NCBI RefSeq assembly: GCF_040581485.1
Contig: NC_090134.1
Coordinates: 12,701,501 to 12,765,500 of the forward strand
Direction of reading: 5' to 3'
Length of the DNA stretch: 64,000 nt
Origin: Linepithema humile
Taxonomy: Eukaryota > Arthropoda > Insecta > Hymenoptera > Formicidae
Shown here: positions 1-11,495 of the stretch, piece by piece
How the letters are laid out: the number at the start of each line of letters is the position of its first letter
How positions within the stretch are numbered: position 1 is the first letter of the stretch
Made by a program: the position numbers and the translations under genes
Notes under the pieces: model-generated
The model's database searches: none
The model's input: the letters and a program-made list of their open reading frames with translations, nothing else
Told to the model about the DNA's origin: nothing

Positions 1-248
1 TTAACGTTAAAAAACGTTTCATTGTGATTCCGTAAATTTCTAAACGCTTTAATATTTGGATTTGTATATCCGACTCCCATGGTTCTGGGCTTTTTAGTGC
101 TTTGAGCGTTTCTCTGAGGTTTTCTTCGAACAGTTCTTTTCAGAGCTACTTTTAACCGTTCTTTTAGGATTGCTCTTAGAACAATACTACAGAAAATTCT
201 ATTATCTGTACTATTTTTGATCGTGAATCTTAGAATTTGATTCTGAAT

Positions 249-2154
249 ATGTCCAGTATACACGGAGATAGATGTTGCAATCCCTACAATGTGGAAGATC
301 ACAGAGAGAAAGATCTTCGACGCATTTCGAGTGTTATCAAACGATTATTCCCAAAATTTCCAGATAATGCTAAAATTTGTGCAGCATGTAGGAAAATGAA
401 ATATCCTCGCATGAATGAAGATACGCACGTCTCATCGAGTCTTGATAAAACGTTTGATAATTGTACTCATGATACTGAACAGAATATTTCTGTATCTTCC
501 GGTGCATCTTCATTATCTTTCAGTGGAATTGAATGCAACATAAAATCACAAAGAGAGATTGAGTTGGAAGATATGTTGAGTGGATTGAAAGAAAAATTTT
601 CCACTCTTGAAATTAATCCTTTGAGATTGACGATTTTGACTGTAGTACCAGATGCATGGAGTCTAAGTCAAATTTCTCGGGAATTCAACTGTTCTAGGTA
701 TTTTGCAAAAAAAGCTAGAGAATTGAAAGCATCTAAGGGCGTTTTAGCAGAAACAACTGCTAAGAATGGTAAACCATTGCCGGAAAGTACTGTTACACGA
801 ATTAAAGATTTTTACAATAGTGACGAAAATAGCAGAATCATGCCAGGTATGAAAGATATGGTTTCAGTAAAAAATGACGAGGGCAGAGATTTGATTCAGA
901 AACGTCTTCTCCTTTCAGACTTAAGAGGTCTTTATGATATTTATAGTAAATGCCATCCTGACTGTCATGTTAGTTTTAGTAAATTTGCCCAACTCCGACC
1001 AAAACATTGTATACTTGCTGGTGCGAATGGTACGCATTCGGTCTGTGTCTGTACGATACATCAAAATTGCAAATTGATGATTGACTCTGTCAATTTAAAT
1101 AATCTTACTAAAGATTCCAATGTGATTTTACATGATTATAAAGATTGCTTACGCCAAATCATGTGCAAAAATCCTGATGAAAATTGTTATATTGGTGAAT
1201 GCAGTAAATGTCCTGGTATTATTGAACTAAAAAAACATTTGAAAGAACTCTTAGATGAGAAAGGTATTCACCACATACAGTTCAGTGTCTGGACAACAAC
1301 TGACAGATCAACTCTTCAGACGCAAATTCTTCCGTCGTCGGAATTTGAATGAATTTTGTGACAAATTTATCATTCTAAAACCTCATTCTTTCATTGCAAA
1401 AGAACAATCTCGATTCTATCAAGAAAGAAAAGAAAATTTAAAAAAAAGTGAAGTTCTTGCAGTATTAGATTTTTCTGAAAATTACAAGTATGTTGTGCAA
1501 GATGCATCGCAGGCGTTCCATTTTAATAATTCACAATGTACTGTCTTTCCTGTCGTGTGTTACTATAAAAAAAGAGAACTTGAACACAAAAGTTTTATTT
1601 TTTTGTCGGATAGTACACTTCATGACACAGCTGCTGCATATACTGTACAAAAGATGCTGATTCCTGAATTGAAAATAATAATTCCTGAGCTAAGAAGAGT
1701 AATCTACTTTAGCGATGGGGCAAAACAGCATTTTAAAAATAAATATCAGATGATGAATCTAATGCATCACGAAGAGGATTTTGGTGTTGCAGCGGAATGG
1801 AACTATCATGCCACTGCACATGGTAAAGGTGCTTCAGACGGTGTAGGTGCTGTGTTCAAAAGGGAAGCTATGCGAGCTAGCCTCCTTAGTAAACCGAACG
1901 ATGCCATTCTTTCATTCGAGAAACTTGTTGACTGGGCTCAAAAAAGTTCTAAAAGTATTAGTATACTGTCATATAATGACAAAGAGCACCAAAAGACAAA
2001 AAGATTTTTGAAAAAACGATTTGATGTAGCTCCACCAGTTCCAGAAATTCTGAGAAATCACTGTTTCGTCCCAATCAACAAAGAAATGGTGATTAAGAGA
2101 TATTCCAATGCTGATAATAGTTCGACTTTTTCATATCAAGATTTCAAAAAGTAG
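249..2154 (+). pseudogene. DDE-type transposase in two frames (Sola-like), copy A
   Basis: Two overlapping frames make one protein. The first (249-1352, about 367 codons) has a cysteine-rich N-terminus and a central cysteine cluster around SVCVCTIHQNC. The second, from about 1340 to 2154, has the catalytic-looking core: LDFSENY (D72 of that frame), YFSDGAKQHFKN (D154) and GKGASDGVGAVFKR (D195), a D-D-D/E arrangement. The frames join smoothly if one base of the TGA at 1350-1352 is skipped, a +1 shift. The same break is present in copy B, so it predates their separation. It could be a recoding site, a tiny intron or an ancestral one-base insertion. No other stop interrupts this copy. The ATG at 249 is the first methionine codon in frame. 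Confidence 0.65.
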
Positions 2155-2189
2155 GGGGTAAGAGCTCAGGCGACATCAGAATCAGAGGT

Positions 2190-2956
2190 ATCTCTAGTAT
2201 AAAGTTTTATAAAAATCTGTCAATTTTCTAAATTTTCAATATTTTTGGTCTTCATATTAGATCTTACATTTTCAATTTTCGAAATCCGACTTAAGATTTG
2301 TATTTGGCTGGCCGTAAAACTCTCTGTTCAAATTTTATAAAACTCCCTTGCTTTTAAAAATTTTTCAAATTTTTAATTGCCATATTAGATACGCCATTTT
2401 GAATTTTTGAAATACGACTTCAGATTCGTTATTAGCAATCCGAAAAATCCCCTGATACCAAGTATTATAAAAATTCGTTAATTTCTAAAAATTTTCAAAA
2501 TGTTTTGGTGGCCATATTGGATCCGCCATTTTGTATTTTTGAAAGATAACTTTAGATAACTTTAGTTTACTCGTATACAGTAACCCGAAAAACCCCTTGA
2601 TACCAAGTTTTATAAACACAGTTAATTTCTTAAATTTTTTAAATTTTTGGCGGCCATATTGGATCCGCCATTTTAGTTTAGACTTATGTGACAGTGCACA
2701 GATAAACAGAGTACTCGAAAGTGTTAATTGGAAGAGAAAAACGTCGAATGAATATTCGCTACACTTGAATAATTACCGTTTTTATTATTTTTTTTTGGTT
2801 TTCTGAAATTTTAAGTATGATCCAATTGAATTTGATAATTTTGCCACGCGCCCTTGGAAAGCTTACATTTTTCTGTAAATTTTAAGATTTTTTTTTTAAT
2901 TTTAAGATCAAATAGAAAATGGGCAGCATGGGTGTAAAGTTGATAAAGAATGCCCC
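2190..2956 (+). repeat. Subterminal repeats of the Sola-like element
   Basis: About four diverged copies, each 120-130 bases, share a core reading roughly tataaaattcgttaattt followed by ggcggccatattggatccgccatttt-like sequence (cores near 2262, 2385, 2512 and 2650). The last about 130 bases, ending GAATGCCCC, are the outer terminal inverted repeat. The same blocks recur at 59662-60440 and, in this orientation, at 62730-63373. Confidence 0.7.
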
Positions 2957-2995
2957 ATATATATATTGTATATAAAGCATATGACGTAATAAAAA

Positions 2996-3475
2996 TATCT
3001 TACAATAAAGAATAAGACAAGCCAGAGGCGGTTTTCTTGTGGACTGGCAATACAGAATAAGACAAGCCAGAGGCGGTTTTCTCGTGGACTGGCAATATAA
3101 AATAAGACAAGCCAGAAACGGTTTTCTCGTGGACTGGCATTAGAGAATTCTTCTCTGCAAGCCAGAGGCGGTTTTCTCGTGGACTTGCAATTTAGAATTA
3201 CAAAAGCCAGAGACGATCTAACGTCAGCTAACAATTTTTAATAAATATAGTCAGAGGCGATTCAACGTCAACTGACCGTTTAGAAAAAAGAGAGCTAAAG
3301 ACGATTTATTCGTGAACTGACAGATTTTAAGAAATATTGTCAGAGGCGATCTAACGTCAGCTAACAATTTTTAATAAATATTGCCAGAGGCGATCCAACG
3401 TCAGCTGACAGTTTAGAAAAAAGAGAGCTAAGGACGATTTATTCGTGAACTGGCAGATTTTAAGAAATACGTATT
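2996..3475. repeat. Minisatellite of the TTAA element
   Basis: Diverged tandem units of about 45-60 bases alternate two themes. One is gccagaggcggttttctcgt followed by ggactggcaata. The other is a cagaggcgatctaacgtcag block separated by agagagctaaagacgattta. The equivalent array in the other copy is at about 9095-9790. Short frames across it are repeat artefacts. Confidence 0.8.
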
Positions 3476-3690
3476 TTTTTTAGTTAGTAATTTACTACAC
3501 GTGTGGTCTGTTTTTCTTTTTTCGGATAATTTATAAGGTTGTTTCATCCTTTTTTCACTATTGAAATTCTACCGTATGGCTGTATGATGTACATACATAC
3601 GAGAGAAAATAGACTCATACAAGGTGTCTAATAGATATAAATTAGATATGATAAAATATTTTATTTGAAAAATGTATGTTTAATACTATA

Positions 3691-4070
3691 CAGGGTGATT
3701 CAAAATAACCTGATGTCCTTGCAATGCCATATTCTTGAGCGAATTCTGAGACGATTTTTCCTTTTACAAAATTTTGTCCGAAGCTTAGTTTTCGAGTTAT
3801 AATTGAAAATAGTTTGCTACTTACGAGTCCGATACAACGGACAGGCAGGGACGGCCAATGCGTCATGAGACGACAGTAAACACTTGACAGTCTCATTATA
3901 CATTGCGCGTCCCTGCCTGCCCGTTGTACCGAACTCGTAAGTTGCTACCTATTTTCAATTATAACTCGAAAACTAAGTTTCGGACAAAATTTTGTAAAAG
4001 GAAAAATCATCTCAGAATTCGCTCAATAATATGGCATTGCAAGGACATCAGGTTATTTTGAATCACCCTG
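3691..4070. mobile_element. Hairpin MITE, Tc1/mariner type (380 bp)
   Basis: The ends CAGGGTGATTCAAAATAACC and its reverse complement are flanked by TA on both sides, and the element folds back along most of its length (centre near 3880). The homologous TTAA element at 8204-11495 has an unbroken AATACTATATATC at the same place, an empty site with a single TA, so boundaries and target duplication are confirmed within the window. Confidence 0.9.
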
Positions 4071-4726
4071 TATATCTAATTGAAAAAAAATGTTATATGC
4101 TTTCCCTATTTTTATTCTTATGTAATTAATACAAAATAAATAAATAAGTTAATTATTTAATACATACATATATATATTGAATATAATTATCTTTATTTTG
4201 TATTTTATATAACTGAAATGATATATACTTTCATTATTTCAGTTATCATCATATAAAATACAAAATAAATAATTATTTATTCAATATATGTGTATATGTA
4301 TATATTAATTGATTAATTAGTTATTTTGTATTTACTACATAAGGATAAAAATAATAAAAGTATATGACATTTTTCTTCAGTGATATATATAGTATTATAT
4401 GTATATTTTTTATTTATTATTTTGTCATATTTAGTTTGTATTTATTTGACACCTTGTATACGCCTATGTTTTCTCGGACATTATATTGCACCCTTGCGAC
4501 GAAATTTCAGTCGAGGAAACAAGCGTAAGCATCGTTTGTTTACAAACTTCCGATGACACACGTACACAGACCACACGTCAGTGTAGTGAGTCACCACTAC
4601 AAACAAGTGCGTACACACGGACCTACGCGGCGTAGGCTACGCCGATAATGTCATTTCATTTTTAGTACCATTGAAATGATGGCGCTTTCGCGTCGGAGTT
4701 CGCCCGTCACTTTAGCATCCTCTTAA

Positions 4727-5830
4727 AAGTCTTCATAATAGACCAAATACATATGAATATTATTTTGTATTGGGTACATTTTTAGGACATAAAGGAATTC
4801 AATTTATTAGCATTTATTTTTTATTTATTTTTATGTCTTCTAGCTTTACACCTGTTTTTTTCATTTTCACTAGCATTAAAATAAAGAAAATAAATGCTAA
4901 ATCATTATAACAATGCAATCTCTGTATTAATTCAATTTCGAGGACTGTCCTTAAAATTACAGCTTTTTAGTTGGTAATATTTAAGGACAAAATCTGTCGT
5001 ATAAAAGTCTTCATAAATGACCTAACACATATGAACATTGTTTTGTATATTTTAAGGACATAAAAGAGTTTAATTTTTAGCTGTGTACTTGTTTTTTCAT
5101 TCTCATAAGCATTAAAACAAAGAAAATAAATGCTAAATCATATAATAATGCAATCTCTATATTAATTTATTAGTACGTCTCCTCGAAATATATATTCTGT
5201 TTTTTCCAGTTTATATTTCTTTATTATTATCTTTAGAAAAATCTAAGAAAAACAAATATAAGAATTAAATAAAAATAATTAACAAAAGTACAAAAACTGT
5301 AGGAAAACTAAGAGAATATTGTATTATATAACATTTATTAGCATCTGTCCTAAAAATATCCCAATCGCATATTTTTCTACTTATTTTAAACGTTCTAAAA
5401 TTACTAAAAAAGTAATAAGTATTAAATTATTAAAAAATTTATTAGAAATAATCAACAAAGGAAGATAAAAAGAAAACTTATTGTAAACGTTTTAATTTAT
5501 TATACAGATATCGTCAAATGGTATATTTACAAATACATACAAATAGTATCCTAAAAATATAAATATTTTATATATATTTATTTAATCATTGATAATAAAA
5601 AGCAAATAAACAAAAAAATTCATGGAAGAAGATTGCAGGAAAAAGAAGAAATATTATACGTTTCGTCTCAATTTATTAGTACATCCTCAAAATTTAATAA
5701 ACTGTATTTTTCTAATTATGTTTTTTTGCTTGTTTAGTCTCATTGATATCAATAAACCTTAAGAGATTAAACCGCTTTAGCAGCCTAAAAATGATATCTA
5801 TGTTTGGAATTTTTGGAGGAGAAAACAAAA
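4727..5830. repeat. AT-rich spacer with a tandem duplication
   Basis: No gene is visible. A block starting aaaagtcttcataat at about 4727 recurs diverged at about 5007, each followed by a shared aagaaaataaatgctaaatc segment, so about 280 bases were duplicated in tandem. The segment at 4940-4990 (gaggactgtccttaaaatt) matches, inverted, the sequence at 15495-15515 beyond the LINE. Both belong to a dispersed family rich in ggacat/gtcct words. Confidence 0.5.
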
Positions 5831-5868
5831 GATCAAAAACTTTTGATTGAGACTTTATTATATGCATC

Positions 5869-6790
5869 TTGACTAACAATTTAAACGTAGAGGACGAAGT
5901 GGGAAATCGGGAGGGCTCGCGTGACGGGTCTCCGAGGGAAGGAGCTGGGACGGTAGTGACGGACGGGACTCTTAAGGGCTCTGGAAGTGAAGCCGGCCCG
6001 GCTGCGCGACAGGAGGCTTCACCTCCAGTGAAGAAAAACCGGTGCGGGGCCGAAAGAAGGAGGGCAAAGCGGTTGAGAGCAGGGGCTCTGGAAGGGGCTC
6101 GCTCTTCTCCCTTGTACGCCGGTGGAGGTGGTGAAGGGGCACACCGATGGTAAACGTCGGAAGGGCTCCAATGAAACCCTTCCATCGGGCGGCCGTTCGC
6201 TGAAAAGGCAAAGGGCTCACGATGGGCACCATGCCTATTCGGACGCTGCTGACCCTCTGGCGAGGGTGATTGTGGCGGAGGGCTACCCCGAGGCAGAAAT
6301 CACTGCAGAGCAGTTGACTCTGTTGAAGGGTGCGGTCTCGAAAGAGATCGACGAGATCCAAGAAGGTCCGGTGCCCAGATTCCACAGCACCTCTCTAAGG
6401 AGCGGTGCGGTGGTGGTAAAATGCGCGGATGAGGCGTCGCTGGGTTCGCTCGTGGGGCGGATCGGCGGCATCATTCCGTGGGAGGGCGCCAAGCTCAAGG
6501 TGATGGGCATGGACGCGCTTCAAAAGCAGCACAGGGCGGTGGTTTGGGTCCCGGGACCTCCCGAGGGCGCGGCCACGGTCTTGAAGCGGCTGGAGAAGTA
6601 GAACCCAGGTCTTGTCACCGGGAGCTGGAAAGTGTTCGCGGAGGGGGTAGGGGCCACCAGGGAAGGTGGAAACCTGGTCCTCGGTGTCCCGGAGTCCAGT
6701 GTTCTCAAATTGAGGATACTGGACTTCAAACTATTCTTTGGGCTCGACAGGATTGCCTTTCGGGTAAGTGGGGCGCAGGGGGGGGGGGGT
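5869..6790 (+). pseudogene. LINE ORF1, DUF4780-like protein (broken)
   Basis: The first frame (5869 to about 6120) encodes a charged, low-complexity N-terminus. After a frameshift near 6120 the frame at 6122-6601 gives a basic stretch and then a DUF4780-like domain (from about EGYPEAEITAEQ to the conserved FFGLDRIAFRV). A TAG at 6599-6601, where a CAG glutamine fits, cuts the domain, which continues in the same frame to about 6770. DUF4780-like domains occur as ORF1 or neighbours of arthropod non-LTR elements, where they probably bind RNA. No CCHC knuckles are seen. Confidence 0.65.
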
Positions 6791-6834
6791 GAGGAGGGAT
6801 AAGGAGGAGTCCTCTAAAACGGTCTCGTAGTTAA

Positions 6835-8203
6835 ATGGCGGGATCGAGAGGGGTGGCCTTCACCCAGATTAATCTGCATCACAGCAAAAGGGCCTCGGCT
6901 GTTTTGGCCAGGCAACAAGCTGGGAGGCAAACATGCATATCATTGATGCAAGAACCTTGGGTAATCCGGGGTTGCATCAGGGGCTTGGCGGCTTGCGGTA
7001 GGCTCTTTAGGGCCCCATCAGTGGATTGGCCCAGTGGATTGGCCCAGTGGATTGGCCTGCGTGGCCGTCAAGGGTATGGAAGCCCAGCTAATACCTTACC
7101 TGTGTTCCAGGGACGTTGCGGCTGTAGAAGTGGATTTCACTGATGATTTCAGTGACAGGAAGAAAATGGTTATTTGCTCGGCCTACTTCTCTCATGACGA
7201 GGGGGAGGCGGTGCCGCCTGCACCGGTGATAAAACTGGCAGACTACTGCCAAGAGAAACGGCTTCTCCTGATCATGGGATGTGACGCTAACGCGCATCAC
7301 ACTGTGTGGAGAAGCTCGGACACCAACGAAAGAGGAAGAAAAGTGTTGGAGTTCCTAGCATCTACGAATCTGGAGATTCTCAACACAGGAGACGAGCCCA
7401 CCTTCTGCACTATAGCGAGAAGAGAAGTGCTCGACATCACTGTCTGTTCCAGGCAGTTGATATAGGAGGTAGTGGAGTGGAGAGTCTCGACGGAGTCCTC
7501 GCTCTCAGACCATAGGCAGATCACCTTCAGGATAGCTAAGGCTAGGGGGAAAGAAGTCAAATTTAGGAACCCGAGGAGAACCAAGTGGGACTCCTATAGG
7601 GAAGACCTGGCCAGCAGTCTCAGAGGCTTCCCTAAGAGGCACGGGACTGAGGACGAACTGGAGACCTGTGTGGACTACTTGCAGAGGTCTCTGGTAAACT
7701 GCTACGAAAATAATTGCCCCGAAAGGGCGGTTACAAATAGTAGAGGAACTTCTTGGTGGACCCCTGGACTGCAGGGTCTCAGAGTGGCGGCTCGCAGGGC
7801 CTGGAATAGAGCTAGGAACACGGGTCGCCAATCCAACTGGGAGCTCTCTAGGAGAGCACAGAAGGAATATAGAGACTCTGTGGTTAGGGCAAAACTGGAA
7901 AGCTGGAGGAAGTTTTGCGAGGAAGTAGAGGAAATGCCCGAAACGGCAAGAATCTGCAGGATCCTCGCTAAGAACCCGGATGCGACTCTGGAAGCCATCG
8001 CACTCCCTGATGAGACGGTGGTGACTGGAGAGCGATGTCTGGAGCATCTACTGGAAGTGAGCTTTCCGGGCTTTCATAGGGAGCCGGGAGAGCTATTTGC
8101 ATATAAGGAGCCGGGTTCACAGAAGAGCCCGACAAGCGGACTGGCGAATGGCGGCCAAGATTGTCATGCCCGAGAAGGTCAAGTGGGCAATTAACACCTT
8201 TAA
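6835..8203 (+). pseudogene. LINE ORF2, endonuclease and linker (broken)
   Basis: The apurinic endonuclease motifs are in order: LMQEP (about 6940-6955), GCDANAHHTVW (about 7277-7310) and SLSDHRQI (about 7500-7525). This enzyme nicks the target DNA to prime reverse transcription. It is broken by a third copy of a 13-bp unit (cagtggattggcc) at 7018-7057, which shifts the frame, and by TAG at 7463-7465. The linker frame 7472-8203 then stays open to INTFK, where the TTAA element is inserted. Reading resumes exactly in frame at 11500. Confidence 0.8.
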
Positions 8204-9094
8204 GAGGATGCTGAAGTGACGGGCGAACTCCGACGCGAAAGCGCCATCATTTCGATGGTACTAAAAATGAAATGACATTATCGGCGCAGCCTACGGACCT
8301 ATGCCGCGTAGGTCCGTGTGTACGCATTTGTTTGTAGTGGTGACTCACTACACTGACGTGTGGTCTGTGTACGTGTGTCATCGGAAGTTTGTAAACAAAC
8401 GATGCTTGCGCTTATTTCCTCGACTGAAATTTCGTTGCAAGGCTGCAATATAATGTCCGAGAAAACATAAGCGTATACAAGGTGTCAAATAAATACAAAC
8501 TAAATATGACAAAATAATAAATGAAAAATATACATATAATACTATATATATCACTGAAGAAAAATGTCATATACTTTTCTTATTTTTTTCTTTATGTAGT
8601 AAATACTAAATAACTAATTAATCAATTAATTAATATATACATATACACATATATTCAATAAATAGTTATTTTTATTTTGTATTTTATATGATAATGACTG
8701 AAATAATGGAAGTATATATCATTTCAGTTATATAAAATACAAAATAAAGATAACTATATTCAATATGTATATGTATGTATTCAATAATTAATTAACTTAT
8801 TTATTTATTTTGTATTAATTACATAAGAATAAATTTAGGAAAAGCATATAACATATTTTTCCAATTAGATATATAGTATTATACATACATTTTTCAAATA
8901 AAATATTTTATCATATCTAACTTATATCTATTAGACACCTTGTATAAGTCTATTTTGTCTCGTATGTACATCATTCAGCCATACGCTAGAATTTTAATTG
9001 CAAGAAAAAAGGTTAAATGACCTTATAAATTATCTGATAAAATATAAACAGACCACACGTGCAGTAAATTGCTAACTAAAATAAATACGTATTT

Positions 9095-9790
9095 CTTCAA
9101 ATCTGTCAGCTGACGTTAGATCGCCTATGACAATATTTCTTAAAATCTGCCAGTTCACGAATAAATCGTCTTTGGCTCTCTTTTTTCTAAACGGTCAGCT
9201 GACGTTAGATCGCCTCTGACAATATTTATTAAAAATTGTTAGCTGACGTTAGATCATTTCTGACAATATTTCTTACAATTTGCCAGTCCACGAATAAATC
9301 GCCTTTAGCTCTCTTTTTTCTAAACTGTCAGCTGACGTTAGATCGCCTCTGGCTATATTTATTAAAAATTGTCAGCTCACGATAGATCGCCTCTGACAAT
9401 ATTTCTTACAATTTGCCAGTTCACGAATAAATCACCTTTAGATTTTTTTCTTCTAAACTGTCAGCTGACGTTAGATCGCCTCTGACTATATTTATTTAAA
9501 ATTGTCAGCTCACAATAGATCGCCTCTGACTATATTTCTTACAATTTGCCAGTTCACGAATAAATCGCCTTTAGCTGTCTTTTTTCTAAACGGTCAGTTG
9601 ACGTTAGATCGCCTCTGGCTTGTCTTATTCTATATTGCCAGTCTACAAGAAAGCCGCCTCTGGCTTGAAGACAAGAATAAGAATTTTCTAATGCCAGTCC
9701 ACGAGAAAACCGCCTCTGGCTTGAAGACAAGAATAAGAATTTTCTAATGCCAGTCCACGAGAAAACCGCTTCTGGCTTGTCTTATTCTTT
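9095..9790. repeat. Minisatellite of the TTAA element
   Basis: Tandem diverged units contain cagctgacgttagatcgcct, ctgacaatatttcttaaaat and cagttcacgaataaatcgcc. Toward the right end they change to units with ccagtccacgagaaaaccgc and tctggcttgaagacaagaat. It is the inverted counterpart of 2996-3475 but longer, so the copies differ in unit number. Confidence 0.8.
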
Positions 9791-9849
9791 ATTGTAAGAT
9801 ACTTTTATTACGTCATATGCTCTATGTATATATATAATGTATATTATAT

Positions 9850-10800
9850 GCTCCATATTATCTATATTCATATCAAAATATCTTTCTAAGAAATTGACAT
9901 CATTTTGTATACTTTTTTTACAATAAATGTATGATATATGCCATATTTTTTATTTCTAAAGCATGAAATATAAAGATATTTTTATTTTTTTGTGTCTATT
10001 ATTTGTAAAATAATCTTGATAAAAGAAACAACATTAATTTTGCGACTTGCAATAATCTGTTTTATTATATGCTTCTTTTAAATACTTACAATTAGCCTTA
10101 TTTTATGTGATTAACTTGGTATTTAAAATACGTATCAAAATCGAAAATGTATTTGTATTACAGTAGAAACGAAACATTCTTGTCTTACAACAGAGAGAAA
10201 TGGCAAAATATAATATTGTCTAAAGTACAGTCTAATAAAAAGTGTTAAAATTGAACATTTTATAAAACCACTGTGATTCATGAAAAATCAGAACTATTAT
10301 TTAAAAAATATAAACATATTTCGACTGTGTGTTTTAAACTGCACCACACATTCAAAATTCACAGAATAAAATTATTTCTGCAAAGTTGTGTATAGTGTCA
10401 GTGGAAAAGTGATTTATTTGTTATTACATATACATGATATTTTATCATTCCTCTCTGGTGTAAGACTACAATGTTTTTTTTTCTACTGAACTAGAAATTA
10501 ATTTTACATTTTGATGTGTATTTTAGATACCAAGGTAAACGCATAAAATAAGGCTAATTGTAAGTATTTAAAAGAAGTATATATTGAAACAGATTATTGC
10601 AAGTCACAAAATTAATGTTTTTTTTATCCAAATTTTTTTACAAGTTATACATACAAGAAACTAAAAATACCTTTATATTTCATGCTTTATAAATAAGTTA
10701 TATGACATATACATTTATTATAAAAATATATACAATATACAAAATAATATTAACTTTTTACATAGATACTTTGATGTGAATATACATAATATGGAGCACA
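9850..10800. repeat. Foldback segment inside the TTAA element
   Basis: The sequence near 10045-10110 (gcaataatctgttttattat through attagccttattttatg) is repeated inverted at 10540-10610. Outer parts such as ttatttctaaagcatgaaat and its complement near 10660-10695 continue the pairing. The centre is near 10325. No gene is seen in this AT-rich stretch. Confidence 0.6.
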
Positions 10801-11495
10801 TAATATATATAATATAAACACATGAAGCACATGAATAAAAGTATTTTACAGAAGTTAGAATATGAACGTATGTAACTAAATAATATAAATATTTGCAAAA
10901 ATGTTGCAAAATTTATGTATAATACATACACTTTTTTATCCTTCAGAGTGCCTTCAACCCATTTTTTTCAGCCGGGTTTTGTAGCACATAACACAAACAC
11001 ACACACACGCACAACTAACAGACATAACTAACCTAAAAGATTCTGTATATGACAGATAGCACTGAGAACTGTATAGCGCCTCTATCCCAAAATCGCGGAA
11101 CTAATCTATAGCTCTTTTCTACCATTTTCTTCTATATTGCACGCATGCTTTGCATAAATCTGGAAAAGTATGGCATTTTGAAAATAAGTCTCTAAGCTCT
11201 ATTTTTTTGGTTTTCCATTAAAGTTTCATACGCTCTTCTTCGGCACACACTCTTGTTTTGCAGATTGAAGCAGTATAATTTTGATATAAAAGATATAATT
11301 CTTTGAGGTGACATTGTCGATAAATTTTCAAAAATTTTTTTTATTTTTTGGTTTAAATTTCACTATCCACCGAAAGATTAGCATGTGCACTTTACTTACA
11401 CCAAAGGATTTGTAATTCTATCAAAGCAATAAAAAATGCCATACTTTCCAGAAAATTAGAAGTTCGGTCGGTAACAATATGACTTCAGCATCCTC

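Larger units (their letters stand above)
1..2956 (+). mobile_element. Sola-like DNA transposon, copy A, truncated by window edge
   Basis: This is the same element as the complete copy at 59662-63373, in the opposite orientation; base 1 here matches base 62612 there. Its right terminus is GAATGCCCC at 2948-2956, followed by ATAT, the expected 4-bp target duplication. The other end lies outside the window (about 760 bases are missing). It contains a two-frame transposase (249-2154) and a long subterminal region with degenerate repeats. It is inserted in a TA-rich part of the TTAA element at 2957-4722. The superfamily call rests on the 4-bp duplication and the transposase motifs and is not certain. 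Confidence 0.7.
2957..4722 (-). mobile_element. Non-autonomous TTAA-site element, partial copy (inverted)
   Basis: This is the reverse complement of the first part of the complete copy at 8204-11495. Its terminus GCATCCTC ends at 4722 and is followed by TTAA (4723-4726). The rest of the element is beyond the left edge because the Sola-like element is inserted in it. Order from the right end: conserved 240-base subterminal block (4480-4722), AT-rich spacer, MITE insertion (3691-4070), then the minisatellite (about 2996-3475). No coding potential is seen. It differs from the other copy chiefly by holding the MITE. Confidence 0.75.
8204..11495. mobile_element. Non-autonomous TTAA-site element, complete copy (3292 bp)
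   Basis: The termini GAGGATGCTGAAGT and its reverse complement are flanked by TTAA at 8200-8203 and 11496-11499. Removing it with one TTAA rejoins the LINE codons in frame, so the boundaries are exact. The TTAA target is that of piggyBac elements, but the ends do not start with the usual CCY and no transposase is encoded. Inside are a 240-base subterminal block, AT-rich DNA, a minisatellite (9095-9790), a foldback region (about 9850-10800) and a unique right end with a CA-rich run near 10990. Confidence 0.85.

Noticed and set aside
8204..11495. piggyBac transposase gene
   Set aside because: No frame longer than about 80 codons and no DDD-type motif; only the TTAA target resembles piggyBac.
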